From Rubrobacter sp. (lineage in GTDB: Bacteria > Actinomycetota > Rubrobacteria > Rubrobacterales > Rubrobacteraceae): a DNA stretch of 7,923 nucleotides. The DNA lies in NCBI GenBank assembly GCA_016781635.1, contig JADDPY010000049.1, positions 1 through 7,923 of the forward strand. The letters run 5' to 3'. Both the position numbers and the translations under genes were made by a program. Below, piece by piece: positions 1-5,229 of the stretch. Under the pieces are notes generated by a model, which made no database searches, was not told where the DNA came from, and worked only from the letters and a program-made list of their open reading frames with translations. Numbering within the stretch: the first letter of the stretch is position 1; the number at the start of each line of letters is the position of its first letter.

Positions 1-975
1 AGCGGTACGGGGGCGTTCGAGGGGGCGATCCAGAACCTGTTCTCGCCCGGCGACAAGGTCCTCGTGGTCAACAACGGCAACTTCGGCAACCGCTGGGTAA
101 AGATGAGCCAGGCCTTCGGCCTCGAGGTCACGGAGTTGAAGTACGACTGGGGCGTCAAGTCGGACAACGACGAGGTTGCCCAGGCTCTCGCGAACGACCC
201 GGAGATAAAGGCCGCCGTGTGCGTTCTCTCGGAGACCTCCACCGGGACGGTCAACGACATCGAGGGCTTCGCGAAGGCCGCTGCGAACGTCGTGACGATC
301 GTGGACGCGGTCTCGGGGCTTGGGGCGTGCACCTTGCGGACGGACGAGTGGGGCGTGGACGTCGTGGTCGCGGGCTCGCAGAAGGCCCTTATGACGCCTC
401 CCGGCCTGGGCTTCGTAAGCGTCAGCGAGAAGGCCATGCGGATGCATGCGGAGAGCCGGATGCCCCGGTACTACTTCGACTGGACGGCGGCGAAGAAGGC
501 CTACGAGAAGGATCCTTCGCAGACGGCGTGGACGCCGGCCGTCAGCCTCATCATCCAGCTCGACGTTGCGTTGCAGCAGATTCTGGCCGAGGGGATCGAG
601 GAGGTCTTCAAGCGTCATGTGTTGCTCGGTAGGGCGTCGCGCGAGGGGGTCAAGGGCATGGGCATCTCGCTCTTCGGGCCGGACGAGGACATGAACTCGG
701 CGGTCACGGCGGCGTGGGTGCCGGACGGTATCGACGGCAAGCAGTTCGTCAAGATGCTCTTCAGGGAGCACGGCATACAGATCGCGGGCGGCCAGGGGGA
801 GATGACCGGCAGGATCTTCCGCATCGGCCACTGCGGCTACTTCGACGCCTACGACATCATCGCCACCATAGCCGCCGCCGAGCTCTCGCTGGAGGCTTTG
901 GACTACCCGGTTGAGCTCGGACGCGGCGTCGGCGCCGCCCAGCGGGTCTTCTCCAAGAGCGGGGTGACCGCGTGA
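1..975 (+). CDS. Class V PLP-dependent aminotransferase (AGT/serine-pyruvate type), 5' end missing; probable phosphoserine transaminase
   Basis: The frame is open from base 1 to the TGA at 973-975, giving 324 residues. The family usually has about 360-390, so roughly 60 N-terminal residues lie outside the window. Visible at the start is the SGTGA glycine-rich PLP-phosphate motif (residues 1-5), followed by NLFSPGDKVLVV. The aspartate expected to contact the PLP ring nitrogen is D102 in VDAVSGLGA. The Schiff-base lysine is K128 in AGSQKALMTPPG. A C-terminal arginine in GRIFRIGHCG (R274) is the likely substrate-carboxylate ligand. All are hallmarks of the alanine-glyoxylate/serine-pyruvate aminotransferase branch of fold type I. 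The stop overlaps the serA start (GTGA), so translation is probably coupled. That context suggests conversion of 3-phosphohydroxypyruvate to phosphoserine with glutamate. This role is inferred: AGT-like enzymes can also be serine-glyoxylate or alanine-glyoxylate transaminases, and the fold alone does not decide. Family assignment is secure; substrate is not. Confidence 0.9.
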   Translation, partial: SGTGAFEGAIQNLFSPGDKVLVVNNGNFGNRWVKMSQAFGLEVTELKYDWGVKSDNDEVAQALANDPEIKAAVCVLSETSTGTVNDIEGFAKAAANVVTIVDAVSGLGACTLRTDEWGVDVVVAGSQKALMTPPGLGFVSVSEKAMRMHAESRMPRYYFDWTAAKKAYEKDPSQTAWTPAVSLIIQLDVALQQILAEGIEEVFKRHVLLGRASREGVKGMGISLFGPDEDMNSAVTAAWVPDGIDGKQFVKMLFREHGIQIAGGQGEMTGRIFRIGHCGYFDAYDIIATIAAAELSLEALDYPVELGRGVGAAQRVFSKSGVTA

Positions 976-2561
976 CGAAGGTTCTCATCACCGAGGCTCT
1001 CGCCGAGAGCGGGGTCGAACTCCTCAGGAAGGAGTTCGAGGTCGATGTCGTCCTCGGCCTCTCGCCGGAGGAGCTTCTGGAGAAGATCAGCGAGTACGAC
1101 GGGCTCATTATTAGGAGCGCAACGCAGGTGACCGCCGAGGTTATCGAAAGGGCGACCAACCTCAAGGCCGTCGGCAGGGCCGGCATCGGCGTCGACAACA
1201 TAGACATAGAGGCGGCGACGAAGAAGGGCATCATCGTCGCCAACGCCCCGGAGAGCAACACGATCGCGGCGGCCGAGCAGACCCTGGGGCTGATGCTAGC
1301 GGTCGCCCGGAAAATTCCCGTGGCGGACGCTTCCCTCAAGAGCGGCGAGTGGAAGCGGAGCGCGTTCAAGGGGGTCGAGGTCTCGGAGAAGACGCTCGGG
1401 CTCATCGGGCTCGGGCACGTCGGCGCCATCGTGGCGCGGGGTGCCCTCGGGATGGGCATGCGGGTCCTGGCGTACGATCCGTACATCTCCGAGGACCGGA
1501 TGCGCTCGATGAACGTGGCTCGCGCGGGGAGCGTCGCCGAGGTCCTCGAGGGATCGGACTTTGTCTCGTTGCACGTCCCCCGGACGCCGCAGACGATGAA
1601 CATGATCGACGCGAGCGCGTTCGAGAGGATGAAGCCCTCCGCCTACCTCATCAACGTCGCGCGCGGCGGGATCGTGGACGAGACGGCGCTGTACAACGCG
1701 CTGAAGGAGGGTGTGATCGCGGGCGCCGCCCTCGACGTCTTCAAGGAAGAGCCGACGACCGAGTCACCGCTCTTCGGCCTCCCGAACGTCGTCGTCACGC
1801 CGCACCTCGGGGCGAGCACGGTCGAGGCTCAGGATCGGGCCGGCGTCACCGCCGCCGAGCAGGTCGGGATCGCGCTGCGCGGCCTCGTCCCCATGAACGC
1901 CCTGAACGCTCCCGTTCCGGCCGGTGAGGGTGCGGAGTTTGTGGCGCAATTCGCGGGGCTGTGCGAATCCCTGGGCGGTCTCCTTCACCAGCTTACGGAC
2001 CAGCCCGGGAACGCGCTGAAGATAGAGTACAGGGGCGAGGTCGCGAACTTCGACACCCGTCTCCTCGACGTCTCGGCGCAGAAGGGGCTGCTCTCGAGGA
2101 TGGTGCATGAGCCCCTGAACTTCGTGAACACGCCCGCGCTGGCGAAGGAGAGAGGGTTCAAGATCGAGACCTCGCGCTCCTCGGAGTCGGCGGACTTCAC
2201 CAGCCTGGTGAAGATCAAGCTACCCTCTGCCGAGAACGGGGGGGAGAGCGCCGTCAGCGGGACGCTCGTGGGTCCCCGGATGCGGCCCCGGATCGTGGAG
2301 GTACTCGGCTACACGATGGATATCGAGCCCGAGAAGCACATGCTCTTCATCCGCAACGAGGATCAGCCCGGCATGATCGGGCGCATCGGCGCCGTCCTCG
2401 GGGAGCACGGGATCAACATCGGCAACATGGCCGTCGGGCGGGGCGAGCCGGGCTCGCGCGCCGCCATGACGATCACCGTCGACGAGCCCGTCCCCGACGA
2501 GGTCCTGCAAGAGCTACTGGCGATCCCGGGCTTCAGCGAAGCCCGCGCCATAACCCTGTAG
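972..2561 (+). CDS. serA: D-3-phosphoglycerate dehydrogenase (type I, ASB plus ACT domains)
   Basis: This enzyme oxidises 3-phosphoglycerate to 3-phosphohydroxypyruvate with NAD+, the first step of cytosolic serine synthesis. The 529-aa product has the long architecture known from M. tuberculosis SerA (about 528 aa). A split substrate-binding domain occupies residues 1-98 and 285-316. The Rossmann NAD domain (about 99-284) carries GLGHVG at 146-151 and an acidic D169 after the next strand. The catalytic triad is R231 (NVARGG), E260 (FKEEP) and H278 (TPHLGAST). An intervening ASB domain spans about 320-450. A C-terminal ACT domain (about 456-529, starting HMLFIRNEDQPGMIG) implies serine feedback inhibition. 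The GTG start overlaps the upstream stop by 4 bases and has no clear Shine-Dalgarno, consistent with translational coupling. All key residues are present. It is the second gene of an operon with the aminotransferase and a small ORF beginning 4 bases after its stop. Confidence 0.98.
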   Translation: MTKVLITEALAESGVELLRKEFEVDVVLGLSPEELLEKISEYDGLIIRSATQVTAEVIERATNLKAVGRAGIGVDNIDIEAATKKGIIVANAPESNTIAAAEQTLGLMLAVARKIPVADASLKSGEWKRSAFKGVEVSEKTLGLIGLGHVGAIVARGALGMGMRVLAYDPYISEDRMRSMNVARAGSVAEVLEGSDFVSLHVPRTPQTMNMIDASAFERMKPSAYLINVARGGIVDETALYNALKEGVIAGAALDVFKEEPTTESPLFGLPNVVVTPHLGASTVEAQDRAGVTAAEQVGIALRGLVPMNALNAPVPAGEGAEFVAQFAGLCESLGGLLHQLTDQPGNALKIEYRGEVANFDTRLLDVSAQKGLLSRMVHEPLNFVNTPALAKERGFKIETSRSSESADFTSLVKIKLPSAENGGESAVSGTLVGPRMRPRIVEVLGYTMDIEPEKHMLFIRNEDQPGMIGRIGAVLGEHGINIGNMAVGRGEPGSRAAMTITVDEPVPDEVLQELLAIPGFSEARAITL

Positions 2562-2565
2562 CCGT

Positions 2566-2781
2566 ATGTCTCAGGGCTTGGACGACATACTCAACAGGTA
2601 CCGGCGCTACGGCCCAATCTTCAAGCCCGGCGGCAAGGCCCCGGTGAGCAGCACCTACGTCTGCGACCGGGGGACCATGCTCCCCCCGGTCCGCGTTCAA
2701 CTGACGAAGGGCGAGGAGTTTCCCGAGGCCGAGGGTATAGGTCCTCACACTCGCTGGCGCGCAACCAATATCCAGGCTTAA
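2566..2781 (+). CDS. YjzC-like small protein (71 aa), function unknown
   Basis: This short gene starts 4 bases after the serA stop and ends 17 bases before the operon hairpin, so it is placed as the last cistron of the serine operon. No Shine-Dalgarno is visible before the ATG, so translation probably depends on reinitiation after serA. Residues 19-55 follow the pattern I know from the YjzC-like family and related tiny zinc-ribbon-like proteins: FKPG-x-KAP, a Tyr (Y31), a basic/hydrophobic strand, then LTKGEEFPE and a Trp (W64). Related small proteins often carry CxxC pairs at the Tyr and FP positions. Here only C33 is present, so no zinc site is expected. An N-terminal extension (1-18, charged) precedes the motif. 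There is no signal peptide or membrane segment, so it is probably cytosolic. The role is unknown; location suggests, but does not show, a link to serine metabolism. The family match is from memory of the motif, not a search. Confidence 0.7.
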   Translation: MSQGLDDILNRYRRYGPIFKPGGKAPVSSTYVCDRGTMLPPVRVQLTKGEEFPEAEGIGPHTRWRATNIQA

Positions 2782-2798
2782 CGTCGTACAGAAGCGTT

Positions 2799-2848
2799 CG
2801 ACGGCCGGGACCCGGGTAATGTCGCCCGGGTCCCGGCCGTCGTCTTTT
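2799..2848 (+). terminator. Rho-independent terminator of the serine operon
   Basis: A perfect 18-bp inverted repeat (2799-2816 paired with 2825-2842) with an 8-base loop is followed by TCTTTT at 2843-2848. It begins 17 bases after the stop of the small YjzC-like gene. The T-run is only on the + side; the other flank has no matching A-run, so it should act mainly on + strand transcription, although the stem could also hinder - strand transcripts leaving the hydrolase gene. Confidence 0.92.
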
Positions 2849-2874
2849 ACTGCGATTAAAGGTGAGGCCCGCTC

Positions 2875-3612
2875 TCAGCCTCCATGCTCCCGTATAAAGC
2901 GGACCGTACGCTCGGCGATGAGCTGCTTGTCGTTGTCCAGGGTGGCGACGTGGTAGGAGTTCTCCAGGCGTACGAGCTCTTTGTCGGTGCTGCCAAGCCT
3001 TTCGAGGATGTACGGGCCATTCTCCGAGGGTACGACGTGGTCTTCGAGGGACTGCAAGATGAGTACGGGGGTCGTGATGGCGGGGAGGAGGTCGTCGGTG
3101 ACACGCATGGCGGCCATGAACTCCTTGAGAGGCGGGACGGGAACCTCGGGATAGACTAACTCTTCTACGCCGGGTGCTTTTATGTCCGAGCCCACACCGG
3201 GGACGGTCGGGGGCGCCATGGGGTCGAAGACGAGGCGAGCGAGGTCCGGGTTGCCGAGGTACATGCAGGCGTTGATTGGTATGGCGCCCTTTATGAGGTC
3301 CGGGCGCGTCCCGGCGAAGTAAAGCGAGAACATCCCGCCCATGGAGAGGCCGGCGATGAAGACGTTCTCGCAGCGGCCTTCGAGCCAGGTGAGGTCTTCT
3401 TCTATCGAGGAGATCCAACCGCGAGCGTTGCTCTGCGAGTGGTCCTCCATCGTCGTCCCGTGCCCGGCGAGCCGTGGCCCCGCCACCGTGAAGCCCTCGG
3501 CCGCGAGTGCCTCCCCGAGGGGCCGCACGCTCTGCGTCGTCCCGGTAAAGCCGTGCGAGACGAGGACCCCCGTCTCGTTCCCCTCCATGCGGAAAGGCTC
3601 CGCCCCCGCCAT
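2875..3612 (-). CDS. Alpha/beta hydrolase, carboxylesterase / monoacylglycerol lipase type
   Basis: This is a compact serine hydrolase of the Est30/bacterial monoglyceride lipase group, 245 aa from the chosen start. Features in order are the oxyanion motif HGFTGT (20-25), GLSMGG with nucleophile S90, a cap insertion around 115-165, the acid D191 in LEDHVVP, and catalytic H221 in NSYHVATLD. It should hydrolyse short- to medium-chain carboxylic esters or monoacylglycerols; the true substrate cannot be read. It has no signal peptide and is therefore probably cytosolic. I chose the ATG at 3610-3612 because AGGAGG lies 5 bases before it and the resulting N-terminus (MAGAEPF) matches the usual start of this family. 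An in-frame ATG five codons upstream (3625-3627) also has an AGGAG 4 bases away and would give 250 aa. It is transcribed divergently from the DUF4230 gene. No good terminator follows it apart from the neighbouring operon's hairpin. Confidence 0.93.
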   Translation of the reverse strand: MAGAEPFRMEGNETGVLVSHGFTGTTQSVRPLGEALAAEGFTVAGPRLAGHGTTMEDHSQSNARGWISSIEEDLTWLEGRCENVFIAGLSMGGMFSLYFAGTRPDLIKGAIPINACMYLGNPDLARLVFDPMAPPTVPGVGSDIKAPGVEELVYPEVPVPPLKEFMAAMRVTDDLLPAITTPVLILQSLEDHVVPSENGPYILERLGSTDKELVRLENSYHVATLDNDKQLIAERTVRFIREHGG

Positions 3613-3617
3613 GATCT

Positions 3618-3623
3618 CCTCCT
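3618..3623 (-). promoter_or_regulatory. Shine-Dalgarno deciding the hydrolase start
   Basis: AGGAGG sits 5 bases before the ATG at 3610-3612. It lies within the first codons (Gln-Glu-Glu) of the alternative longer reading from 3627. The longer start has its own weaker AGGAG at 3632-3636, so two nested starts are possible; the inner one has the better site. Confidence 0.65.
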
Positions 3624-3649
3624 GCATCGCGCTCCTCTCCGAATCTCCC

Positions 3650-3680
3650 TTGAAGCAGGGATTATAGGGTGGGGTAGAAT
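3650..3680 (+). promoter_or_regulatory. Promoter candidate for the DUF4230 gene
   Basis: TTGAAG (3650-3655, four of six matches) and TAGAAT (3675-3680, five of six) are separated by 19 bases, slightly long for a sigma-70-type promoter. The start of transcription would fall near 3687, almost on the GTG at 3689 and about 29 bases before the GTG at 3716. Its spacer contains the opposite-strand TATAAT, so the two promoters probably compete. Confidence 0.45.
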
Positions 3681-3689
3681 CCGCGACAG
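3661..3689 (-). promoter_or_regulatory. Promoter candidate for the alpha/beta hydrolase
   Basis: On the - strand there is a perfect TATAAT at 3666-3661. A weak -35 (CTGTCG, three of six matches to TTGACA) lies at 3689-3684 with a 17-base spacer. Transcription would begin near 3654, about 40 bases before the favoured ATG. A consensus -10 stands out in this GC-rich sequence, but the -35 is poor. Confidence 0.55.
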
Positions 3690-3703
3690 TGTTCTACAAG
3701 TTC

Positions 3704-3709
3704 GGGAGG
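3704..3709 (+). promoter_or_regulatory. Shine-Dalgarno deciding the DUF4230 start
   Basis: GGGAGG lies 6 bases before the GTG at 3716-3718 (3 bases before another GTG at 3713). It falls inside the reading frame that begins with the upstream GTG at 3689, which has no such site. This favours 3716 unless the mRNA is leaderless. Confidence 0.6.
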
Positions 3710-3715
3710 CTCGTG

Positions 3716-4357
3716 GTGGGTAAGGGCAAAGGCGGGGGATTTCGGAGTACGCTGGTTCTGGCGTTCCTACTCGTGCTCCTGTCGGTGGCTCTGGGGATCG
3801 GGATCAGCCGGGCGGAGTTCCTCGGGCGCGTGCCGGTCGTGGGGCCTTTCCTGTTCGAGGAGAGGCAGGCGAGGACGACGACGGGCCCGACGGTGGTGGA
3901 AGGTATACAGGACCTCGATCGCCTCGCAACCGTGCGCTGGACCGAGTCCGTGCCCGTCACCCGCGAGAGCGGCGGGACGGGGCTCGAGCGGTTCTTTACC
4001 GGCGAGAAGGTCCTGCTCATCGCCTCCGGCGGCGTCGAGGCCGGGGTCGACCTCGCGCAGCTCGGGGAGGAAGACGTGCGTGTCGAGGGCGACGTCGTCA
4101 CGATCCGGCTCCCCGAGCCCGAAATTTTCTCCGCTAGCCTCGACGAGGGGGAGACCAGCGTCTACGACCGCGACTTCAGCCTCCTGAACCTCCGCCCCGA
4201 CGACGAGCTGGTCGAGGAGGCCCGCGACGAGGCGGTCGAGCGGATCGAAGCTACCGCCCGCGAGAACGGCATACTGGAACAGGCAGAGAGCAACGCCGAG
4301 GATAGCATCCGCATTCTCGTCACCGCCCTGGGCTTCGAAGAGGTCCGGTTCCGTTAA
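3716..4357 (+). CDS. DUF4230 family membrane-anchored protein
   Basis: From the favoured GTG at 3716 this is 213 aa. A Gly/Lys-rich cytoplasmic stub is followed by one hydrophobic segment (about 11-30), with the rest predicted outside the membrane. The soluble part carries the DUF4230 signature: LLIASGGVEAGVDLAQL (about 100-116), a V-x-V-x-G step, then TIRLPEPEIFSASLDEG and VYD (149-151). A charged helix (about 163-192) and a short C-terminal strand follow. The family is widespread and its biochemical role is, as far as I know, not established. The protein is typically a single-pass membrane protein of this size, so it looks complete. The frame is also open from a GTG at 3689, which would add nine residues; that start has no Shine-Dalgarno but lies at the predicted transcription start and could be leaderless. 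No obvious terminator follows the stop. The PIN remnant begins 14 bases downstream on the opposite strand. Confidence 0.85.
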   Translation: MGKGKGGGFRSTLVLAFLLVLLSVALGIGISRAEFLGRVPVVGPFLFEERQARTTTGPTVVEGIQDLDRLATVRWTESVPVTRESGGTGLERFFTGEKVLLIASGGVEAGVDLAQLGEEDVRVEGDVVTIRLPEPEIFSASLDEGETSVYDRDFSLLNLRPDDELVEEARDEAVERIEATARENGILEQAESNAEDSIRILVTALGFEEVRFR

Positions 4358-4370
4358 GCTTCTCGGATAG

Positions 4371-4501
4371 TACACTGCGTCCTCGAAGTCGCCGAAGCCG
4401 AGGGTGAGTGCCCCTGCGAGCACCCTCCTGTTTGTGGGTGCGACTTCGAAGAGCTGGAGAGGAGTGGCCCCCAGTAGTCCGATGAGTCCTCCAGATTCCA
4501 C
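4371..4501 (-). pseudogene. Remnant of a PIN-domain (VapC-type toxin) gene
   Basis: Read on the - strand from about 4501, the frame gives a stretch of about 43 residues containing PLQLFEVAPTNRRVL followed by AGALTLGFGDFEDAV. This closely follows the central part of PIN_3-type putative toxins, which typically read like L-x-LFEVAPVNRxVLxxALxLGFxDFEDAV. The DFED acidic cluster is part of the metal-binding ribonuclease site. The rest is missing: an in-frame TGA stands just upstream (4505-4507), no N-terminal Asp-containing strand can be found before it, and after DAV the expected alanine-rich helix and TRD segment are replaced by unrelated residues running antisense into the DUF4230 gene. It is therefore a decayed fragment and unlikely to be functional. 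No partner antitoxin is visible. The family call rests on remembered consensus. The frame's continuation to 3767 is only a shadow of the DUF4230 gene. Confidence 0.55.
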
Positions 4502-4562
4502 GCCTCACCAAACGGGTCGAGCGGAGGAGGGTACAACGCTGAGCCCAGCGGCTGCTACCAGG

Positions 4563-5045
4563 TTATCGCTTCGTCCAGGGTTTGCGCGATTCGGGGACGC
4601 CCGGAGGCCCGGCGACGAGCTTGTCGGCAAAGGCTCCCGTGGCGAAGGCGTAGACCGCCTTATGCAGCAAGTCTATGGCCTGCTCGTCTACCGGCCACGT
4701 CCACGGGGGGGCACCGACGCCGGTGGCGTTCTCCAGGGTCTGGTCGTTCAGGAGGCGCAGGTTCATCAGGAGAAACGATCCAACCGGGCCGCGAAACCCA
4801 CGCTCGGCCATCAAACCGCGCACCGCGCCGAGGATCGCGCCCTGCCCGTAATGCATGGTCCAGTTGAGCCACAGCCGCTTCTCGTCGGGCTTCTCTGCGA
4901 GCCCAAGCACACGCTCCAGGGTATGTGCGGGGACAAACGAGTTGGGCCGGCGGGTCAACGCTTGCTCCAGCTTCTCCCCGGCGGTCATCACCGCAACCCC
5001 CGCAAACCCCGCCGCCAATCCTTTTACCGCCGCGCTCATAGACAC
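4563..5045 (-). CDS. Conserved-looking hydrophobic protein of unknown function (160 aa)
   Basis: I do not recognise a named family with certainty. The product has Gly/Ala-rich hydrophobic segments at about 5-24, 66-80, 88-99 and 126-143, so it is probably a small membrane-associated protein. Between them lie polar, motif-like stretches: RRPNSFVPAHTLERVLGL (32-49), NWTMHYGQGAILGAVRG (61-77), and LLNDQTLENATGVGAPPWTW (98-117). The H-x-x-G-x-x-x-G pattern resembles that of small integral-membrane DUF families such as the DUF1440/YagU group, but this is a resemblance only. The start is GTG at 5043-5045, supported by GGAGGT (5052-5057) six bases upstream; an ATG two codons later is a possible alternative. 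It lies 184 bases downstream of metH in the same direction, with a strong hairpin between, so it is probably transcribed separately. No clear promoter was found. Codon usage matches its neighbours. Confidence 0.8.
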   Translation of the reverse strand: MSMSAAVKGLAAGFAGVAVMTAGEKLEQALTRRPNSFVPAHTLERVLGLAEKPDEKRLWLNWTMHYGQGAILGAVRGLMAERGFRGPVGSFLLMNLRLLNDQTLENATGVGAPPWTWPVDEQAIDLLHKAVYAFATGAFADKLVAGPPGVPESRKPWTKR

Positions 5046-5051
5046 CGTCTG

Positions 5052-5057
5052 ACCTCC
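5052..5057 (-). promoter_or_regulatory. Shine-Dalgarno of the 160-aa hydrophobic protein gene
   Basis: GGAGGT with a six-base spacer precedes the GTG at 5043-5045 and favours it over the ATG at 5037-5039, where the spacing would be 12 bases. Confidence 0.65.
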
Positions 5058-5151
5058 AGAGATTTCGTCGTTACTGCTCCTGAAGGCTGTTCCTACCCCA
5101 GGAGACCGGACTTACTCATGGGAAGCCGATTCGTGCAGACCCTCGACGAGT

Positions 5152-5195
5152 GAAGCCCGGCGGTACGAGGAGGGTTCCTCGTACCGCCGGGCTTC
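5152..5195 (-). terminator. Perfect 19-bp hairpin after metH, probable terminator without T-run
   Basis: Bases 5152-5170 pair perfectly with 5177-5195 around a six-base loop. The hairpin lies 34 bases beyond the metH stop and about 107 bases before the next gene in the same direction. Neither flank carries a T-run (metH mRNA continues with ACUCGUCGAGG), so it is not a textbook Rho-independent terminator. Stem-only terminators of this kind have been proposed in GC-rich Actinobacteria. It could also be a 3' mRNA-stabilising structure. Strand is assigned from its position after metH. Confidence 0.6.
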
Positions 5196-5229
5196 GCGGA
5201 CCTCCGAGCGAAGTAGCCGGCCGTTTCGG

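Noticed and set aside
857..1603. 248-codon - strand open frame antisense to serA
   Set aside because: It lies fully opposite conserved SerA catalytic and NAD-binding codons and its translation is low-complexity Ser/Arg/Pro-rich; a shadow.
2863..2887. Short 5-bp stem at the end of the hydrolase gene on the - strand as a terminator
   Set aside because: Only about five pairs with a 9-base loop and a weak T-containing tail; not enough to call.
3767..4370. - strand open frame continuing from the PIN-like fragment through the DUF4230 gene
   Set aside because: Beyond the PIN-like part the translation is unrelated to any PIN protein and simply mirrors the DUF4230 codons in antisense.
4383..4449. 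Inverted repeat TCGAAGTCGC / GCGACTTCGA with an inner 7-bp repeat (4400-4406 / 4421-4427)
   Set aside because: The outer arms are the codons for FEVA and GDFED in the PIN remnant, separated by 47 bases with no T-run, so it is most likely a coincidence of codon content.
5058..5151. Promoter for the 160-aa gene in the gap after the metH hairpin
   Set aside because: No pair of -35/-10 boxes with acceptable spacing could be found; TAACGA-like hexamers lack a matching -35.
4404..5153. Long + strand open frame (249 codons) across the 160-aa gene
   Set aside because: It runs antisense to a gene with a good Shine-Dalgarno and coherent hydrophobic segments, and its translation is Arg/Pro/Gly-rich with no recognisable motif. 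It is a high-GC shadow frame.
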